Source: Hyperoplus lanceolatus (Eukaryota > Chordata > Actinopteri > Uranoscopiformes > Ammodytidae). Taken from it: 64,000 nucleotides of DNA. The DNA is taken from assembly GCA_026929865.2 (NCBI GenBank), contig CM049409.1:8773452-8837451 (forward strand). The letters are read 5' to 3'. The translations under genes were made by a program, and so were the position numbers. Within the stretch, counting starts at the first letter, position 1. The number at the start of each line of letters is the position of its first letter. Positions 27,160 to 39,680 of this stretch are shown one piece after another. Under the pieces are notes generated by a model, which saw only the letters and a list, made by a program, of their open reading frames with translations, was not told where the DNA came from and searched no databases.

Positions 27160-29659
27160 CTGGCCGCAAACGACAGTGTAGCTTTCAGGTGAGTGGCCTA
27201 GTATCGGGAATGCATTGAGCGAAATAATTACCAGAGCGTATTAGATATATGAGTAGCCTATGTCATGTTAGGGTCGTAGCAGACTGGTGTTGCGGTGCCT
27301 GAACTGGCTTGCAGGTTTCGCTTCATTTCAGTGAGCCAGCTTTATTGATTATTTATGTAATTATAGACTACTGTACAGCATTAATATTTTATGAATAGGC
27401 TTTGACCTCATAGCTGCCCACAAGGTAACATACAGCTAAGCCTATAAGGATGCAATTTACTAACTTTGCCCCAAAACCAGCCCAGCCACTTCAACTGACT
27501 CATGAACTGGGGTTATGTGAGCCGCTGACATTCGAATTTTGAACTAGAGAAGACTGCGTGTTCGTAACAGAAGTGTTACAAAGAAAAGCACGCATATTAC
27601 TTGCTTTAACCTGACATACATGCTTATCTTTGGCCTGTTGAGTTCCTAAGAGAATACATGGTCCCTCCTGATATCTGGTTTGTCCCTATTTACACGCTGT
27701 TATTGCCACGTGCATCTGAACTCACAGACACAAGCACAACTGCGTCCAAATAAGGTCATAGTTCAGTGTCATCTCTCTCTCTCTCTCTCTCTCATCTGGG
27801 CCATATTTGATCCGTGTTACCTGAGCCCATATATTTCAAGAATCATTTTCTCCATTTAACATCTTACAGTGACATGCTGTAAGGAAGCAAATGAAATGGT
27901 ACAAATGGTAAGAAGATAAATGACATGAATGATGGATGACTGCAGTATAATTTATTTTTGAACATGTTTAAATATGATTACCTAATCACATAAATCACTA
28001 ATTATTGTGTTAATTGTATTGTCCTTCCTGGATTAGTGACACAATTATGGAAAAGTTACATTACAAACATTGCCATGAGTGTCAAATTATTTTGTAAAAA
28101 TGCTGCTGAATTGCCGCCACCACGTTTCACATACAATCTCCATTGATCTTGTCATTTTAACTGCTCAGAGTGTCACCCATGCGATTTAAATGTGTTTGCC
28201 AGGTTTTTAAAGATGGAGAATGAAAGCACAAGATAAGGCGGATTCCTGACTTGATTAACTGGCAACCCTCAGAATGAACTGCAAATTGTGATGTATTCCT
28301 CTCTTATATCAATGACTTTATTGACTGCCTGTGAGCTTGGGCGTTGGCCGGGTCTTTCACTGTTAGAGCCCCAATACTGTCTATTGAGATCAGACAGCAT
28401 TAGTGTCTTTAAAATCCCTTCCTCAATCTCTTCTTTATTATTTATTATTTACCTTTATTATTAGTATTTTAAAATACAAAACATTACTTTAGATTAAACC
28501 AGTGGTTCCCACCCTTTGTCAAAAAAACAGTATAGCTGGGACTCATTCATGTTTGCCTACATACATTGCAATGTGTGGAGAAAAATAAAATAAAAAGAAG
28601 AATTTGACATTAAACTGGTTAAACTGTTATTAAATATGGGAGCTTAATTGTTAATTGTAAACACACCCTCTGGGTGGTACAAAAGGCACTGCCAGCACTC
28701 AGTTTACTGACAACTGGCCAATTTACGACAGTTTGTGCAGGCCAAAACCACCACAGGTCAGACTCATCCCTGGAATATTTCAAGGACTCAAACAGGGAAC
28801 ATGAACTCAGGGATTACAATACCAAAGGAAATGTGTTCATTCAGAAAATAAATTGAAGCTGTTGACGTGCCAATTTTGATACAAGAACAGAAGGAACTCC
28901 AACAGGAACTGTTTACGCAGATCAGGACGCTATTTAATCTTTTTTTCAAATCTAAAAAAACGGACAACCCTGATATTGATTGCAGTTTGCATTAAGAGAG
29001 TTTGCATGCCTTCAAAGTGCACATGTCTTTGGTTGACTTCTACCCTTAGCTAATCTCTAGAAAGCAGAGAGGTCGCTAACACACTCATGTACACATATGG
29101 TTGGAATAATAACTTTTCAGACCAGCTCATCTGAAAATCATCTGTTGATGCTTACCATTCCTTTTGGGTTTCCATTTGCTGTTGAACGGGCCGAGCAAAC
29201 TTTGAAGGCAACGGTCTTCTGAAGAGGAACTTTTTAACATGACAAAAGCTAGAAAGCTCTTAACTGTGACAAACACATCCAGCCAAGTAGAGGTTAGCAA
29301 ATATGTTATCAGTCTGCTGACTGCTGACAGAGAAAGAGTGCAGGCCAATTTGCGCTGAGAGCCATCAACTCAGACAGAATCGCCACGTATTTCTGAAGAT
29401 GCCAAAGACCTCCAGACACAAGGGCCAGTGTTGATTCTTCACTTCTCCCTCTCCCATCAATATAGTCATGATCATGAATTTCTTCAGTGAATTTCACAAT
29501 ATGTAAAAGCTACCAAACGTTAGTTACACTAATGTGTCTCCTCAAGTTAATTAATCTTCACAATCATTAATCAATTCATTGTTCATCGCATTTATTAATG
29601 GTTGCATTATACATTTGTTGTCTATTGGTAGTTATTGGTTTGATGTGTAGTTTCAGTAA
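27160..29659. other. No gene recognised
   Basis: Contains a (CT)n run and AT-rich sequence. The part at 28080-28330 is balanced in composition and could be a conserved noncoding element, but that is a guess. Confidence 0.5.
27772..27793. repeat. (CT)n microsatellite
   Basis: About 11 CT units. Confidence 0.95.
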
Positions 29660-29803
29660 GGGTTAATGCCCGACGAGGTGTCCAGGTATCAGGAGTTAAT
29701 GGACACCGTGGAGGCGAGAACTGTCCGACGCGCAGCGGAGGACAGTTGCCTTCACGAAGTCCATTAATCCCTGATACCTGGACACCTCGAAGGGCATTAA
29801 CCC
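29660..29803. repeat. 144-bp hairpin (long palindrome)
   Basis: The left arm, starting GGGTTAATGCCCGACGAGG, and the right arm, ending CCTCGAAGGGCATTAACCC, pair over about 44 bases with few mismatches. The inner GAACTGTCC and GGACAGTTG also pair, leaving a short GC-rich loop. Confidence 0.8.
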
Positions 29804-29805
29804 GC

Positions 29806-30795
29806 TTATACCATAGTCACCTACTAATAAAAATAATAATTAGACCAATCAGTTATATTTTCATGCCTTTTTGCGATCAAATTAGATTTTTTTTTAACAA
29901 AACTAGATTTGTTTCGAACGAATAACAACTTGTTTCCACAGCAACGCCCGAGACCCCGTATAATAACTGGAATACCCATTGCAAACCCATAAGGTTCTTA
30001 TGTAATGAAAACGTAGTTCAGTACTCCAGTCAATAGGAACAACCAAGGATACGACCTGGCAACGACATAATTTGGCTTTAACGGTGCGTTCAAATTGTAC
30101 TGGGAAGTCGGACCGGGGATAATACGAGCAACGGGAGACTGCGGCAGCTGTTAGCCACAGACCTACTGTTATGCTAGCAATATACAAAGTCAAAAAACAT
30201 TGCGCACGCTGTACAAACAGTAAATGTAATCACCCAACATGTTTAACAACAGTTCCACCGAGCTAACAAAGCATTTCCCCCAAAATAAATAACGCATTTC
30301 ACGGAGAATGTGACTGGCGAACATGTGTATTACGGGCTACAGCCTGAAGTTACGTGAGGCAGTGACTGACTGACAGCAGTAGCCTATGTCCAGATAGACA
30401 GTGAAGCCGGTCTTTGGTGGCTAAACACATGTAAACTCAGTTACAAACCTTTTGTCAAATTAAACAGGGGTCTTACTCACCTTTTTAACGAGATAACCAT
30501 TGACGTTTAACCAGAGGACATTAAGTTTAGCCACTTTATTGTACTACTATCGTTACTACAGCTCTTGTGTTGCGAGCGCCATCCTGTGGTGTCCAGAGGC
30601 TATTGCACGGCAGGATATTTTAGGCTTTATAAATCCGAAATCCCTTATCAACACAGTTTAATCAGCGGCGAGCCGGCGACGCAGTGGACAGAATGTAAAC
30701 AGTTCCATAGGTGTCCATACATCAGAAGTTAATCCACACCCATGGAATGTACTCCAGCCAATCAGAATAGAGTATTCACACAGACTATGGTATAA
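29806..30795. mobile_element. Putative DNA element with TTATACCATAGTC ends
   Basis: TTATACCATAGTC (29806-29818) is exactly inverted as GACTATGGTATAA (30783-30795). A palindrome (29660-29803) lies just outside the left end. A degraded copy of its arm (AGGTGTCCATACATCAGAAG) lies inside the right end near 30710, so the true element boundary may include the palindrome. No coding domain is seen. Confidence 0.5.
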
Positions 30796-31258
30796 ATGTT
30801 AATAAACTATTCAATTAACTTAGAAGCAGCCTACAGAGTTGAGATGTAATTAATTAATTGGCTTTTATCTACCCTTACCAAACTGTTGATCAGTTGTCAG
30901 TTCCTATCCAAAGTATAGGAAGACTAAAGTATGTCCCATGATACAAACACAATCTAGGAGTAAATGCTAGTTGTGAGTAAATGGGGAAACAGGGAATTGA
31001 AAAGGCCAATAAGGTCATATTATGTATGAACTGAGAGAAAGGATTTGAGATATTATGAGTTCATATCAAATTAACCTAGTGACATAATTGAGTGCTCAGA
31101 TCACTCAACCTTTACAAAATATTAATATTAAGTGAATTGCTGTGACAAACTGAAAACAGGCCCAATACAGCCACATCAGTAGTACTGTGATAATGTAAGG
31201 TAGGTATAATGTTCACAATAGTTACCATCTTCTTTTAGGGTGTGAGCATGCTCAAATG

Positions 31259-31424
31259 TAGCCTGGCTCCGCCCGCCTACCTACTTTCGCTCAATTTTAA
31301 TTTCACTTCAGTTTTAAACTTCAACAGACACCCGCCTCCAAGTGAGTGAACGTGTGCCAATAGGGCAGTTCCAGACCTTCTATACAAATGAAATGAAGTA
31401 CGATGGTCTGGTTGGACCAGGCTA
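31259..31424. mobile_element. Short MITE with 8-9 bp target duplication
   Basis: The ends TAGCCTGG and CCAGGCTA enclose 166 bp. The flanks are identical GCTCAAATG (31250-31258 and 31425-31433). The duplication is 9 bp, or 8 bp if the last G belongs to the element. No superfamily is assigned. Confidence 0.72.
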
Positions 31425-31693
31425 GCTCAAATGTGCAAATAAGCAATAAACACAAACTACAGCGAGGGCTGATGGGATTGTTATTGGGTGTACAGCTGTC
31501 TTGTCATAAATCAAAATACTGCACAGAGTAACATTTAGATCACATGCACAAAAATCAGACAGTTTAACCTTTTTCCCATGCAATTTCTTCAATAACCCAT
31601 CATCAAGATGTTGATATATGTCTCTGAGTACATTTGACCCACTGGTGAAGCTAGAGTAATAGTCAGTGGATCACCTAAGTCGGAATAGGATAT

Positions 31694-31696
<3 letters not shown>

Positions 31697-31736
<40 letters not shown>
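31697..31736. repeat. (AT)n microsatellite
   Basis: About 20 AT units. Confidence 0.97.
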
Positions 31737-31741
<5 letters not shown>

Positions 31742-32329
31742 GATAAAGACTACGAAATCTGATGTCCTATCGTCATTGCCAGAAGAGTGTGTAAAACATT
31801 GGTAGAACTTAAGTGAAAACCCTCTCAGCTGCCACAATTTTTGAAGACTTTTGAGTTAAGTGTCAATTGTTGAGTAGAACCAATATAAACATATAGACGT
31901 CCAAGATGTGTCACTGAATAACCGGTAAATGCTTTATCTGTAGTCTTTCCACACAAGTCATAGTATGTAATAGTCAATGGGGATACCAAAATGTTTATCT
32001 TTGTATGAGTTAATTGGTGCTTCTAGTAAATGTGGACTATTGAAGACCATTATTTGAAACTAGAAAACACAATTACTTATTTATATTGTCAGCACAATCG
32101 AAACAGTATTGATCATTAGAGATAAAATGTAATTCATATTTGAGAAAAGGATGAACGGAATTAATTTCATTTATATTGGTAGTTTCATAACTTGATCTGT
32201 AATTTAAGGTAGAAACTTGAACATCAAATTATTGTTGTTTCATATGGTCATAATATGTAGGCCTATGTCAATGCCACGTTATGTGGCCGATATCCTACGA
32301 TGTGAAATATAATTTTTACTGTATTTTTG

Positions 32330-32610
32330 CTGCTGGACGCGTGGCTCGCGAGAAGAATAGGGTCAGTTCAGCGCGGCTCAGCTCCGAACTGACACGGGGA
32401 AAGTATTGACGGTCCCTCTCCTTCAACAATTGCGACAACACCACTTTCCCATAGCCTAATGAGAAGCTGATGGTGAAAATAAAAGAATGAAAAGGCACAG
32501 TGCTTCCTGCATTTGGGTCGGATCGTGTTCGGCAAAATTCACACCACAAATGAACTGCAGCAGAGTGAATTTGGTAGCGCACCAAGACCACCTCTTGGGA
32601 CTCGGTGCGC
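32330..32610. other. CpG-rich unclassified segment
   Basis: A local rise in CpG (GACGCGTGGCTCGCGAG, GTTCAGCGCGGCTCAG, CTCGGTGCGC) stands in AT-rich flanks. There are open frames on both strands with no recognisable domain. It could be an old element or a promoter of a noncoding transcript. Confidence 0.3.
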
Positions 32611-33864
32611 TTATATATATATATTTGTGTGTATGTGTGTGCGTGTATTTCGTACAATGCTTTATGGCTGATGATATTAACTTCTACCTAGCTGGTTGCA
32701 TATTTTTGCCTTATGTTTGCTAGAATAGGAGATTGCAGCATGGACTTGAACTTCATTAGTGCCTTTAACCAAGCGCTGAACAATTTAACAAACACAATTA
32801 ACCCTGTGCTTTTCATATAGTTCACTTTATTGCAAAGTAATTGATGATAAGACCAAGAGAGCTTTTTATAGACTGCTTAATGTTAAATATAGTTGTAGAC
32901 CAGAATCAAAAGTCATCAGGGAAAGGCAAATGAAGACAGACAAAAATCCTGATTTTCCAGAGTAGTATTGTTGTATGAGTATAGCTTGACATGTCCATGC
33001 ATAAGTAAACTCTCAAAAACAGTGTTGTACCATTCATTAGTCATGAACTTGATTGTATTGGGGAAAACATGGCTTTTTTACTGTGTCATGTTGCAGGTTG
33101 CATTTGTATTTCTACAATTTTGCTTCTTCCTTGTATCAAAGAGTAAGTGTTTTAATATAGCGGTTATTATCAATTCATATTCAAGGTGTCCTGTATGCTC
33201 ACACATTTATCAACATCCACAGGCAGGCTTTTTGCCCAGGTCCCTATGGATGCATTGTCCTTGTAATTGCCTCGGGTGGAGTCAAAAACAATATGGCAAT
33301 CATCAATTTTCCATTACAATTTTGATGCCAAGAAACATAGTTGAGTGGCTGCATTCATACCAGTGCACACCAGCTGGTGCCATACACAGAATAAGCATTA
33401 AACCATAGACAATCAGTCCATCAACAGACTCAGGACTCTCTGGCCTGTATATTAGCATTATACAGAACATGAGGCAAATAATCCAACTTGATGAAAGCAA
33501 TGTGAAAAGAGCCACCGTTATCAAGAAATATTAATAATTTAATCAAACATCTAAAACTCACAAAAAAATGCTTACATTTCTCCAATATCTAAGTTTATTG
33601 CTCATCTGAAAATAACTTCAGAGATGATTATGTGACATTGTAAAGTAATACAATTCACCATACATAAAAGATTAATATACCCATATCTCAATGTACAGTA
33701 TATGTTAATGGGAAGGCAAATGGGTCGCCTTTAAAGAAATGGTTTTACCATTCTGAAATATCAAAGACTAATTATGATTAATGTCTGTCAGAATAAAATT
33801 ATTGTGACTTGTTTAATACAGTCAGCTTGGCAGCACAACATTCACTGTCTCTATGTGGTGTGTA

Positions 33865-34903
33865 CAGTGTTGGGAACGTTACTTTAAAAAGTAATTAGTA
33901 TAGTTACTTACTACTTGTTCCAAAAAGTAACTGAGTTAGTAACTGAATTACTTTATAATAGAAGTAACTAGTTACCAGGGAAAGTAATTATTTGCGTTAG
34001 CCTACTGTAAAAAAAAAAGTTGCTATAGCCTAAGTCAACAAATTTGGATTTTTCACAAGTCAGTTGAAATGAGTAGAACACAGGTAGGCCTACTTGTAGG
34101 CTACATAACCGTCAATATGTATTGCACATCAAGAGACAGCAAGAGGTTTATCCTGCACTTCAAGTATTTTGTTCTCAACAAAAGTAGTAGAGGAAACTGC
34201 TGAAAATAGCCTATCGTGCTGATCTGCTATATCACTGGATTCACTTCAGGTGTGTCGGCTAAAACACCACTTAAGGCCAAAAACGTCAGACTATGAAGCA
34301 TGAGACGATGAGGAGGAGTAAGGATTTATCCTATATTTATTTCCTTCTTTAACATGCACAGCAGCATACAGATCACAGGAAAAGTACAATAGCAATATTC
34401 GGCTCGTGATGACACGCGACCGTTTAATAACATGCATAAATTATAATTTATAGAGATCGGGAAACTCAATGCACTTACTCACAAGAGCGATGCAAACAAA
34501 CTCAGGGAAAGCACGTTTCAACCGTGGATTGATAGGTGGTTACTGCGGCAACGTGCACGCTCACACAACAGAGAGAGAAAGAAAAAGAAACTTCACTAAA
34601 CAGGCACTCCGGCTGACTGACGTGATGGCGCTAACTGACAGTTATATTGTCCTCCACACTGAATAAAACACAACTTAAAACACACCGGTCTCCTCACTAG
34701 CAGTTTGTGCAGTATGGAGCCAGGGGTGCGTTCGGATAACATAGTTTATTCAATCAATTCATAGTAACGCACCGCATTTAACGTTCAGTAACGATAACGG
34801 CGTTGTAATGACAGAAAAAGTAATTAGTTAGATTAACCCGTTACTGAAAAAAGAACGGCGTTACCTAACGCCGTTATTTTAAATGGCGTTATTCCCAACA
34901 CTG
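33865..34903. mobile_element. hAT-type non-autonomous element
   Basis: Ends CAGTGTTGGGA and TCCCAACACTG enclose 1039 bp. The flanking 8-mers are GGTGTGTA (33857-33864) and GGTCTGTA (34904-34911), a duplication with one substitution. Subterminal DNA is full of GTTACT and AGTAACT motifs at the left and AACGCCGTTA at the right. No coding domain is seen. Confidence 0.83.
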
Positions 34904-35206
34904 GGTCTGTATATAATAAAGGACACCATAATAACTTTTGCGTTATACGCAAACTTGAAAAGCACTTTGTATTCTCTGGAAGGTAAAAAACGGTATTGCA
35001 TAAACAGACAAAGTACTACAAAGTGGTGCTTTATGTTATAAGTATACATATTGAATTATTTTTTGCCTCTGAATAATGTATATGCATTGATCATTGTTTA
35101 CTGTATTGCAGCCCATTTGTCCAACAGGATTAAACAGGTTAATCAAATATGGAATATCTGTCAAATTGTATTATGCACATTCTGCACATTATTGATGCTA
35201 TACAAC

Positions 35207-35455
35207 TAGGGCTGTCAAGCGATTAAAACAATTAATCTAATTAATTACAGGCTCTGTGATTAATTAATCTAAATTAATTAATATCTTGCGGGCCGTGTCC
35301 GCAAGATACAGGTGCAGCTCCGCTATCATCTCACCTCTTTTGCACCGGGTCAAAGGGCAATATAGAAGTGCGATTAATCTGCGTTAATTTTTTTAATCGC
35401 GTTAATTTTTCTGTGATTAATTAATCGAAATTAACGCGTTAATTTGACAGCCCTA
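35207..35455. mobile_element. hAT-type MITE, 249 bp, 8-bp target duplication
   Basis: The ends TAGGGCTGTCAA and TTGACAGCCCTA are exact 12-bp inverted repeats. The flanks are identical TATACAAC copies (35199-35206 and 35456-35463). The interior is almost entirely TTAATTAAT-type inverted sequence around a short GC-rich centre with the palindrome CTTGCGGGCCGTGTCCGCAAG. It is too short to code. Confidence 0.9.
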
Positions 35456-35463
35456 TATACAAC

Positions 35464-38409
35464 GCAGTCGTGGTGTGGACTGTGTTGCCTGTATGGAATA
35501 TAAGGCCAACTACTGAGCTTTAATAGCTAGGTAAGTAGCTTTTCCTGTTTTGATTTTTGTTTCAAAGAAATAAGTATTTTGTTCTCTTTTTTTTCCAGGG
35601 CCTTTGTGACTTTGGGAAATTATTAGTTTTACCTGAGCAAATCCATTACAAAAAAATATCTAAATACCTCTGGGGAGGCTGATATGACCTCCATTGCTCT
35701 TAAGAGACCCCGGAGCTCCAATGTTGATGCTGCTCAACTCTTTGCTCTTTTTATTTAAGCAGTATCTTGAAGGTATCTTTAAGATAATGCAGGTCATACC
35801 AACTTTTAGTTGGTGTTTATATTTTTATTTCACTTGGCGGTTAGTGATGAGTTTCAACCCAGCAGCTAAAACACCAACTTCAACATCATCAGAAAAGGCA
35901 TCCAATAGCTTTGTTCACAATTGCATCAAACATACTTGAAATTGAGTCATTCAGCTCTCTTTGGCTGTCCAAGCACATGCCTGTCTCCAGGAGATGGTTT
36001 AAGGGGATTTTTTGAAGTTGTTCTACCATTTGGTATATAATGATAAAAAGTAGGCTCAATTTTGCAGCAGCTTATAAAAAACAAGCACATTGAGTAGGAA
36101 AGCTGTAATGAGAAGACTAGCAGATACAGTTATCCATCCTGGTTGTCCAAACTAAAAGGTAATAGCTTAAGTGTTTGGAAGAGAAAAACTGACCTGCCAC
36201 AAACTGTCTGGGACAGCCCACGGCCTAACTTAATTTCCTGGCTTCTAATCAGGATGGGATTGGATCAAAGTAATTTATTGTAGGTCAAGAGAATAGCAAT
36301 TTAGGGCCAGTGGTCTTTATTAGACCCCACCTATAAGGTGCAATCCCACATGGTTCCATTATTTAGATATTTGTTTCCCCATCCGATTATTGTTTTGAAA
36401 TGTAATTAGGAATCACTGATCATTCATATTCAAGCAGTACTTTCACACATATAGTCAAGGAGACTGTTGATTTCGGGGGTGTATTATGATTTCCAGCTAG
36501 GCTTAGCCCTTTGTTAGACTTTGTATGCTTTACATTGCAGCAAGCTGTAAATCAAATATTTGGTTCTTAATAATTAACATGCCGCTCTTCATTTACTGTT
36601 CCAATTTTATCTTTAGAAATTTCAGCATGACTAAAGACATGATGACATTCCTAATTAACTTGAATTATTCATAGTAAATATGTATCATGTCGTTTGAAAT
36701 GATGCTCTATATCGATACAAATATTTAAACATGCATAGTTGTGTTTTTGTTGCTTATTCATGGACATAGGCCATTATTATGCCTTATTGTTAAGTTTCAT
36801 GTGAATACATTTGTAAGAACATACTAAGCAAATTGATGTGTTTGCCACATCACTACCACTGGGTTAGGTAAGGGATAACTGGCACGTACAGGCTGTCAGG
36901 AAAGGGTTATGGTTAAGTTGCAGCCCTATCAAGTATTATATGGCTCCCTCCTACTTAATAGTGTTGTACCTAATAGGATTATACAATAAGAGTCTACATG
37001 TGATGGAGAGGAGGGGAGACGCCATGATTTACAATCCTGACAGTAACAATTAAGAGGTTACGCTCAGTGTGCTATTTCTCAACACAGACTAAATGAAAAG
37101 CCTGATTTTCCTTTACTTCAATGCAGCCATCGGGAGAGCAAGCATAGCTGAAATAAATGCTCTTTGTTTGCAACTAGAGAGCCTATTAAAAGCTAAAAGC
37201 CCCTGTGTTCATATTTTGCATGATAGAGTCAAGCATGTTTGGCACAGACATGACCACTGCATATCATGATGCAAGTGTAAAAGTTAAACAAATAAATGTT
37301 CTGTTAGTTTCTGAATGTGTGTTATTTTACTTTGCACTATAAATACAACTTGTGGGATGATACACTGCCTTTTCGGTGAATTTTAAAGCATTTGGAAAAA
37401 TACACTGGATTTTAAGTAAAATACTTAAAATCTGATCTCATTTAAATTTAAATACTTAAAATGAGATGAGAGGTGTGTACTCATGCTAGAGAATGATTAT
37501 TAATTTAAAATGATTCTGTATTCACATATTTTAGCATCCTTTCTATACAACTTTGTTTTGGCAGTTTTGATTTCTGCTTGAGTGAGGGCAGGTAAATGAA
37601 AATCTTCAAACAGGACAGCACAGCAAGAGGCAATTAGTGCAGCTGCAATATTTCTAGGCTGGCCTAATGGGTCACGTGTGTATGCAGCAACGAGGGAATT
37701 CCTGCGGCTCCCGTCCCCACATCTGCTGAATAAATAAACTGTTATCTCCAAAAAAGCACAATGTTTGTTGACAGCTGATCATGTCTGTATATGAATATGT
37801 GTGTGCCTGTGCCTCTGCTTGCTGGCAACCTATGTTATACAAAGACCTGGGCATACTGATCAGAAGTCAGTGCACGCATTCATGTTAGTCATACTGTAAA
37901 TAGAGGAGATAGTAGTTTAATCAGGACGTGTTTTGTTTAATCCCACGCCCACCTGCTACTGCAGGATTTTGGACTATTACTTCCTGCTCTTGCAGAAGCC
38001 CCATTCCATTACCACATGTTCTTGCTGAGATTTTGATCACTGACACCTTGAAAGGGTTTTGATCAAAATATGTCTTGCACATCCCACATGGAAGCTAAGA
38101 TAGTCTTCATGGATTGTATTTGTATTTATAAATTATACAATATTTTAGTTAATGAGTTGTTTAACAAGTGACCTTTAAAAGATGTGAACTTAAAATAAGC
38201 CTAAGCAGTAGTGAGAAAATAGAAAAATAAAGTGGACCTGTAGGCCTACATCATGAATCAATTCCTACTGGGTTTTGTATTACTACAAGATACTAAATAT
38301 TTTGTAATAACATTCATGTTTCACATAGTCATCCTTTTTAATATTCAACATCATACAGTCAATATAAAAATACTTTGGATGTAATACAATAGCAATAACT
38401 AACAAAATT
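35464..38409. other. No gene recognised
   Basis: AT-rich, apparently unique DNA without domains, terminal repeats or long simple repeats. Confidence 0.55.
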
Positions 38410-38600
38410 CCCATTTTCATCGAAATGTTAGCATGCGAACATGGTAAACTTAGAGTAAACAAGGTATAGGCTATTCATTATACCTGCTAATCATCAACAT
38501 GTTAGCATTATCATTCTGATCATGTTAGCATGCTGACATTAGACTTTTGCTCAAAGCACTGCTCTGCTTAAATATAGCCTTACAGAACTGCTAGCATGAC
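38410..38600. repeat. Teleost interspersed repeat (GTTAGCATGCTGAC type), fragment
   Basis: The segment contains GTTAGCATGCGAACATGG, ATTATACCTGCTAATCATC, ACATGTTAGCATTATC and CATGTTAGCATGCTGAC. This pattern is a common, unclassified interspersed repeat in fish genomes. A fragment in the other orientation is at 62270-62610. Confidence 0.45.
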
Positions 38601-38954
38601 TGTAGTCTCTTGCCTTGTTTTATCATTGGACAGAGCAGAGCTCTGTTTAATCCTGCCTTCACTGCTTATATGAAGTTAAACTTCCTGTCTCCTGGCTGTA
38701 GTTTGATATCTTTTCATCTAACTCTAACAAATGATTATTCCTTTGAAGTATGGTTAGGTTTAGGTGACCAGGTAGGTAGGAGATTACATGAAACACGCAG
38801 AGTATGGTGTCATCGCATCAAACATCCTCCCTAACAGATTTTGCAGTTGTATGCTAGTGTCACTCTTCTTACATCTTAACAACTAAAAGAGAAAGTCATT
38901 ACTCATACGCAACAAGTCACTTAAGAAAATGGCAAGATAGGTTGTTTGAATAAA

Positions 38955-39680
38955 ACGATGAGAGCCTTCAGGGAGTGGGAAAGGAAATTAGTGAAGCGCA
39001 TGCAGAGGGAGCTGCAAGTGGGACCTAGGGAGAGTGAGGAGATATGCAGGAGCTGGAGAGAACGCTCCAGCATAACAACATACGGGATGTGGGCATAGGA
39101 ATTAAAAACGATCTCATGCTTTGTTGAAGGGGAAGTAGGTTAGGGACAGAGCCAATGAGCTGAACAATAGATTCAATAGAACAATAGATACAGCAATGTA
39201 CCCTCAGCATGCCTGCTAGCAAGCCACACAGACCCAACACCCTCCTCTATGTCCTCACAGCTCCTTCACTCACATACCTAACAAGTGATCAGGTATATGG
39301 ACTTATACTGTACCTCAACTCCATATCCCCGACATGGACTTCAATACAGCCTTGTCAGTGGACACAGGGCGCCAACCTCTTTCCCTGTTGGTTTCCCGCA
39401 GTCAGCTGAAGAGGCAGCTGGAGATACTGCACCTGAACAAGGCCGCAGGGCAGGATGTTGTAAGCCCAATGGCCCTGAAGGTCTGCATGGACCAGCTATG
39501 TGGGACATTACAGTGCCTCTTTACTGTAACTTGAGTCTAAGCCAGGAAAAGGTTCCAGTGGTGTGGTAAACTTCATGCCTTGTTCCAATACCTGAAGGTA
39601 TTTCCCATCTGCCCTTGTTGACTATAGACTTGTTGCTCTAACATCCCACATCATGAAACTCCTTGAGAGACTCAATGACC
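38955..39680 (+). mobile_element. Degraded Rex/CR1-type non-LTR retrotransposon relic
   Basis: Translations contain broken pieces of a reverse transcriptase upstream region and first RT blocks: DRANELNNRF (about 39150), then QLKRQLEILHLNKAAGQDVV and SPMALKVCMDQLCGTLQCLF (39400-39530), then NLSLSQEKVPVVW and, in another frame, DYRLVALTSHIMKLLERLN (about 39620-39680). Several frameshifts and stops separate them. It is a 5' and 3' truncated fossil and not a gene. Confidence 0.7.

Larger units (their letters stand above)
31434..33856. other. Mostly unannotated stretch
   Basis: Holds the (AT)n run at 31697 and the CpG-rich patch at 32330. The open frame at 32968-33408 (146 codons) has no recognised domain and no conserved-looking blocks. 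Confidence 0.5.

Noticed and set aside
32968-33408. Plus-strand open frame of 146 codons
   Set aside because: Cysteine- and hydrophobic-rich random-looking translation. No domain and no splice support.
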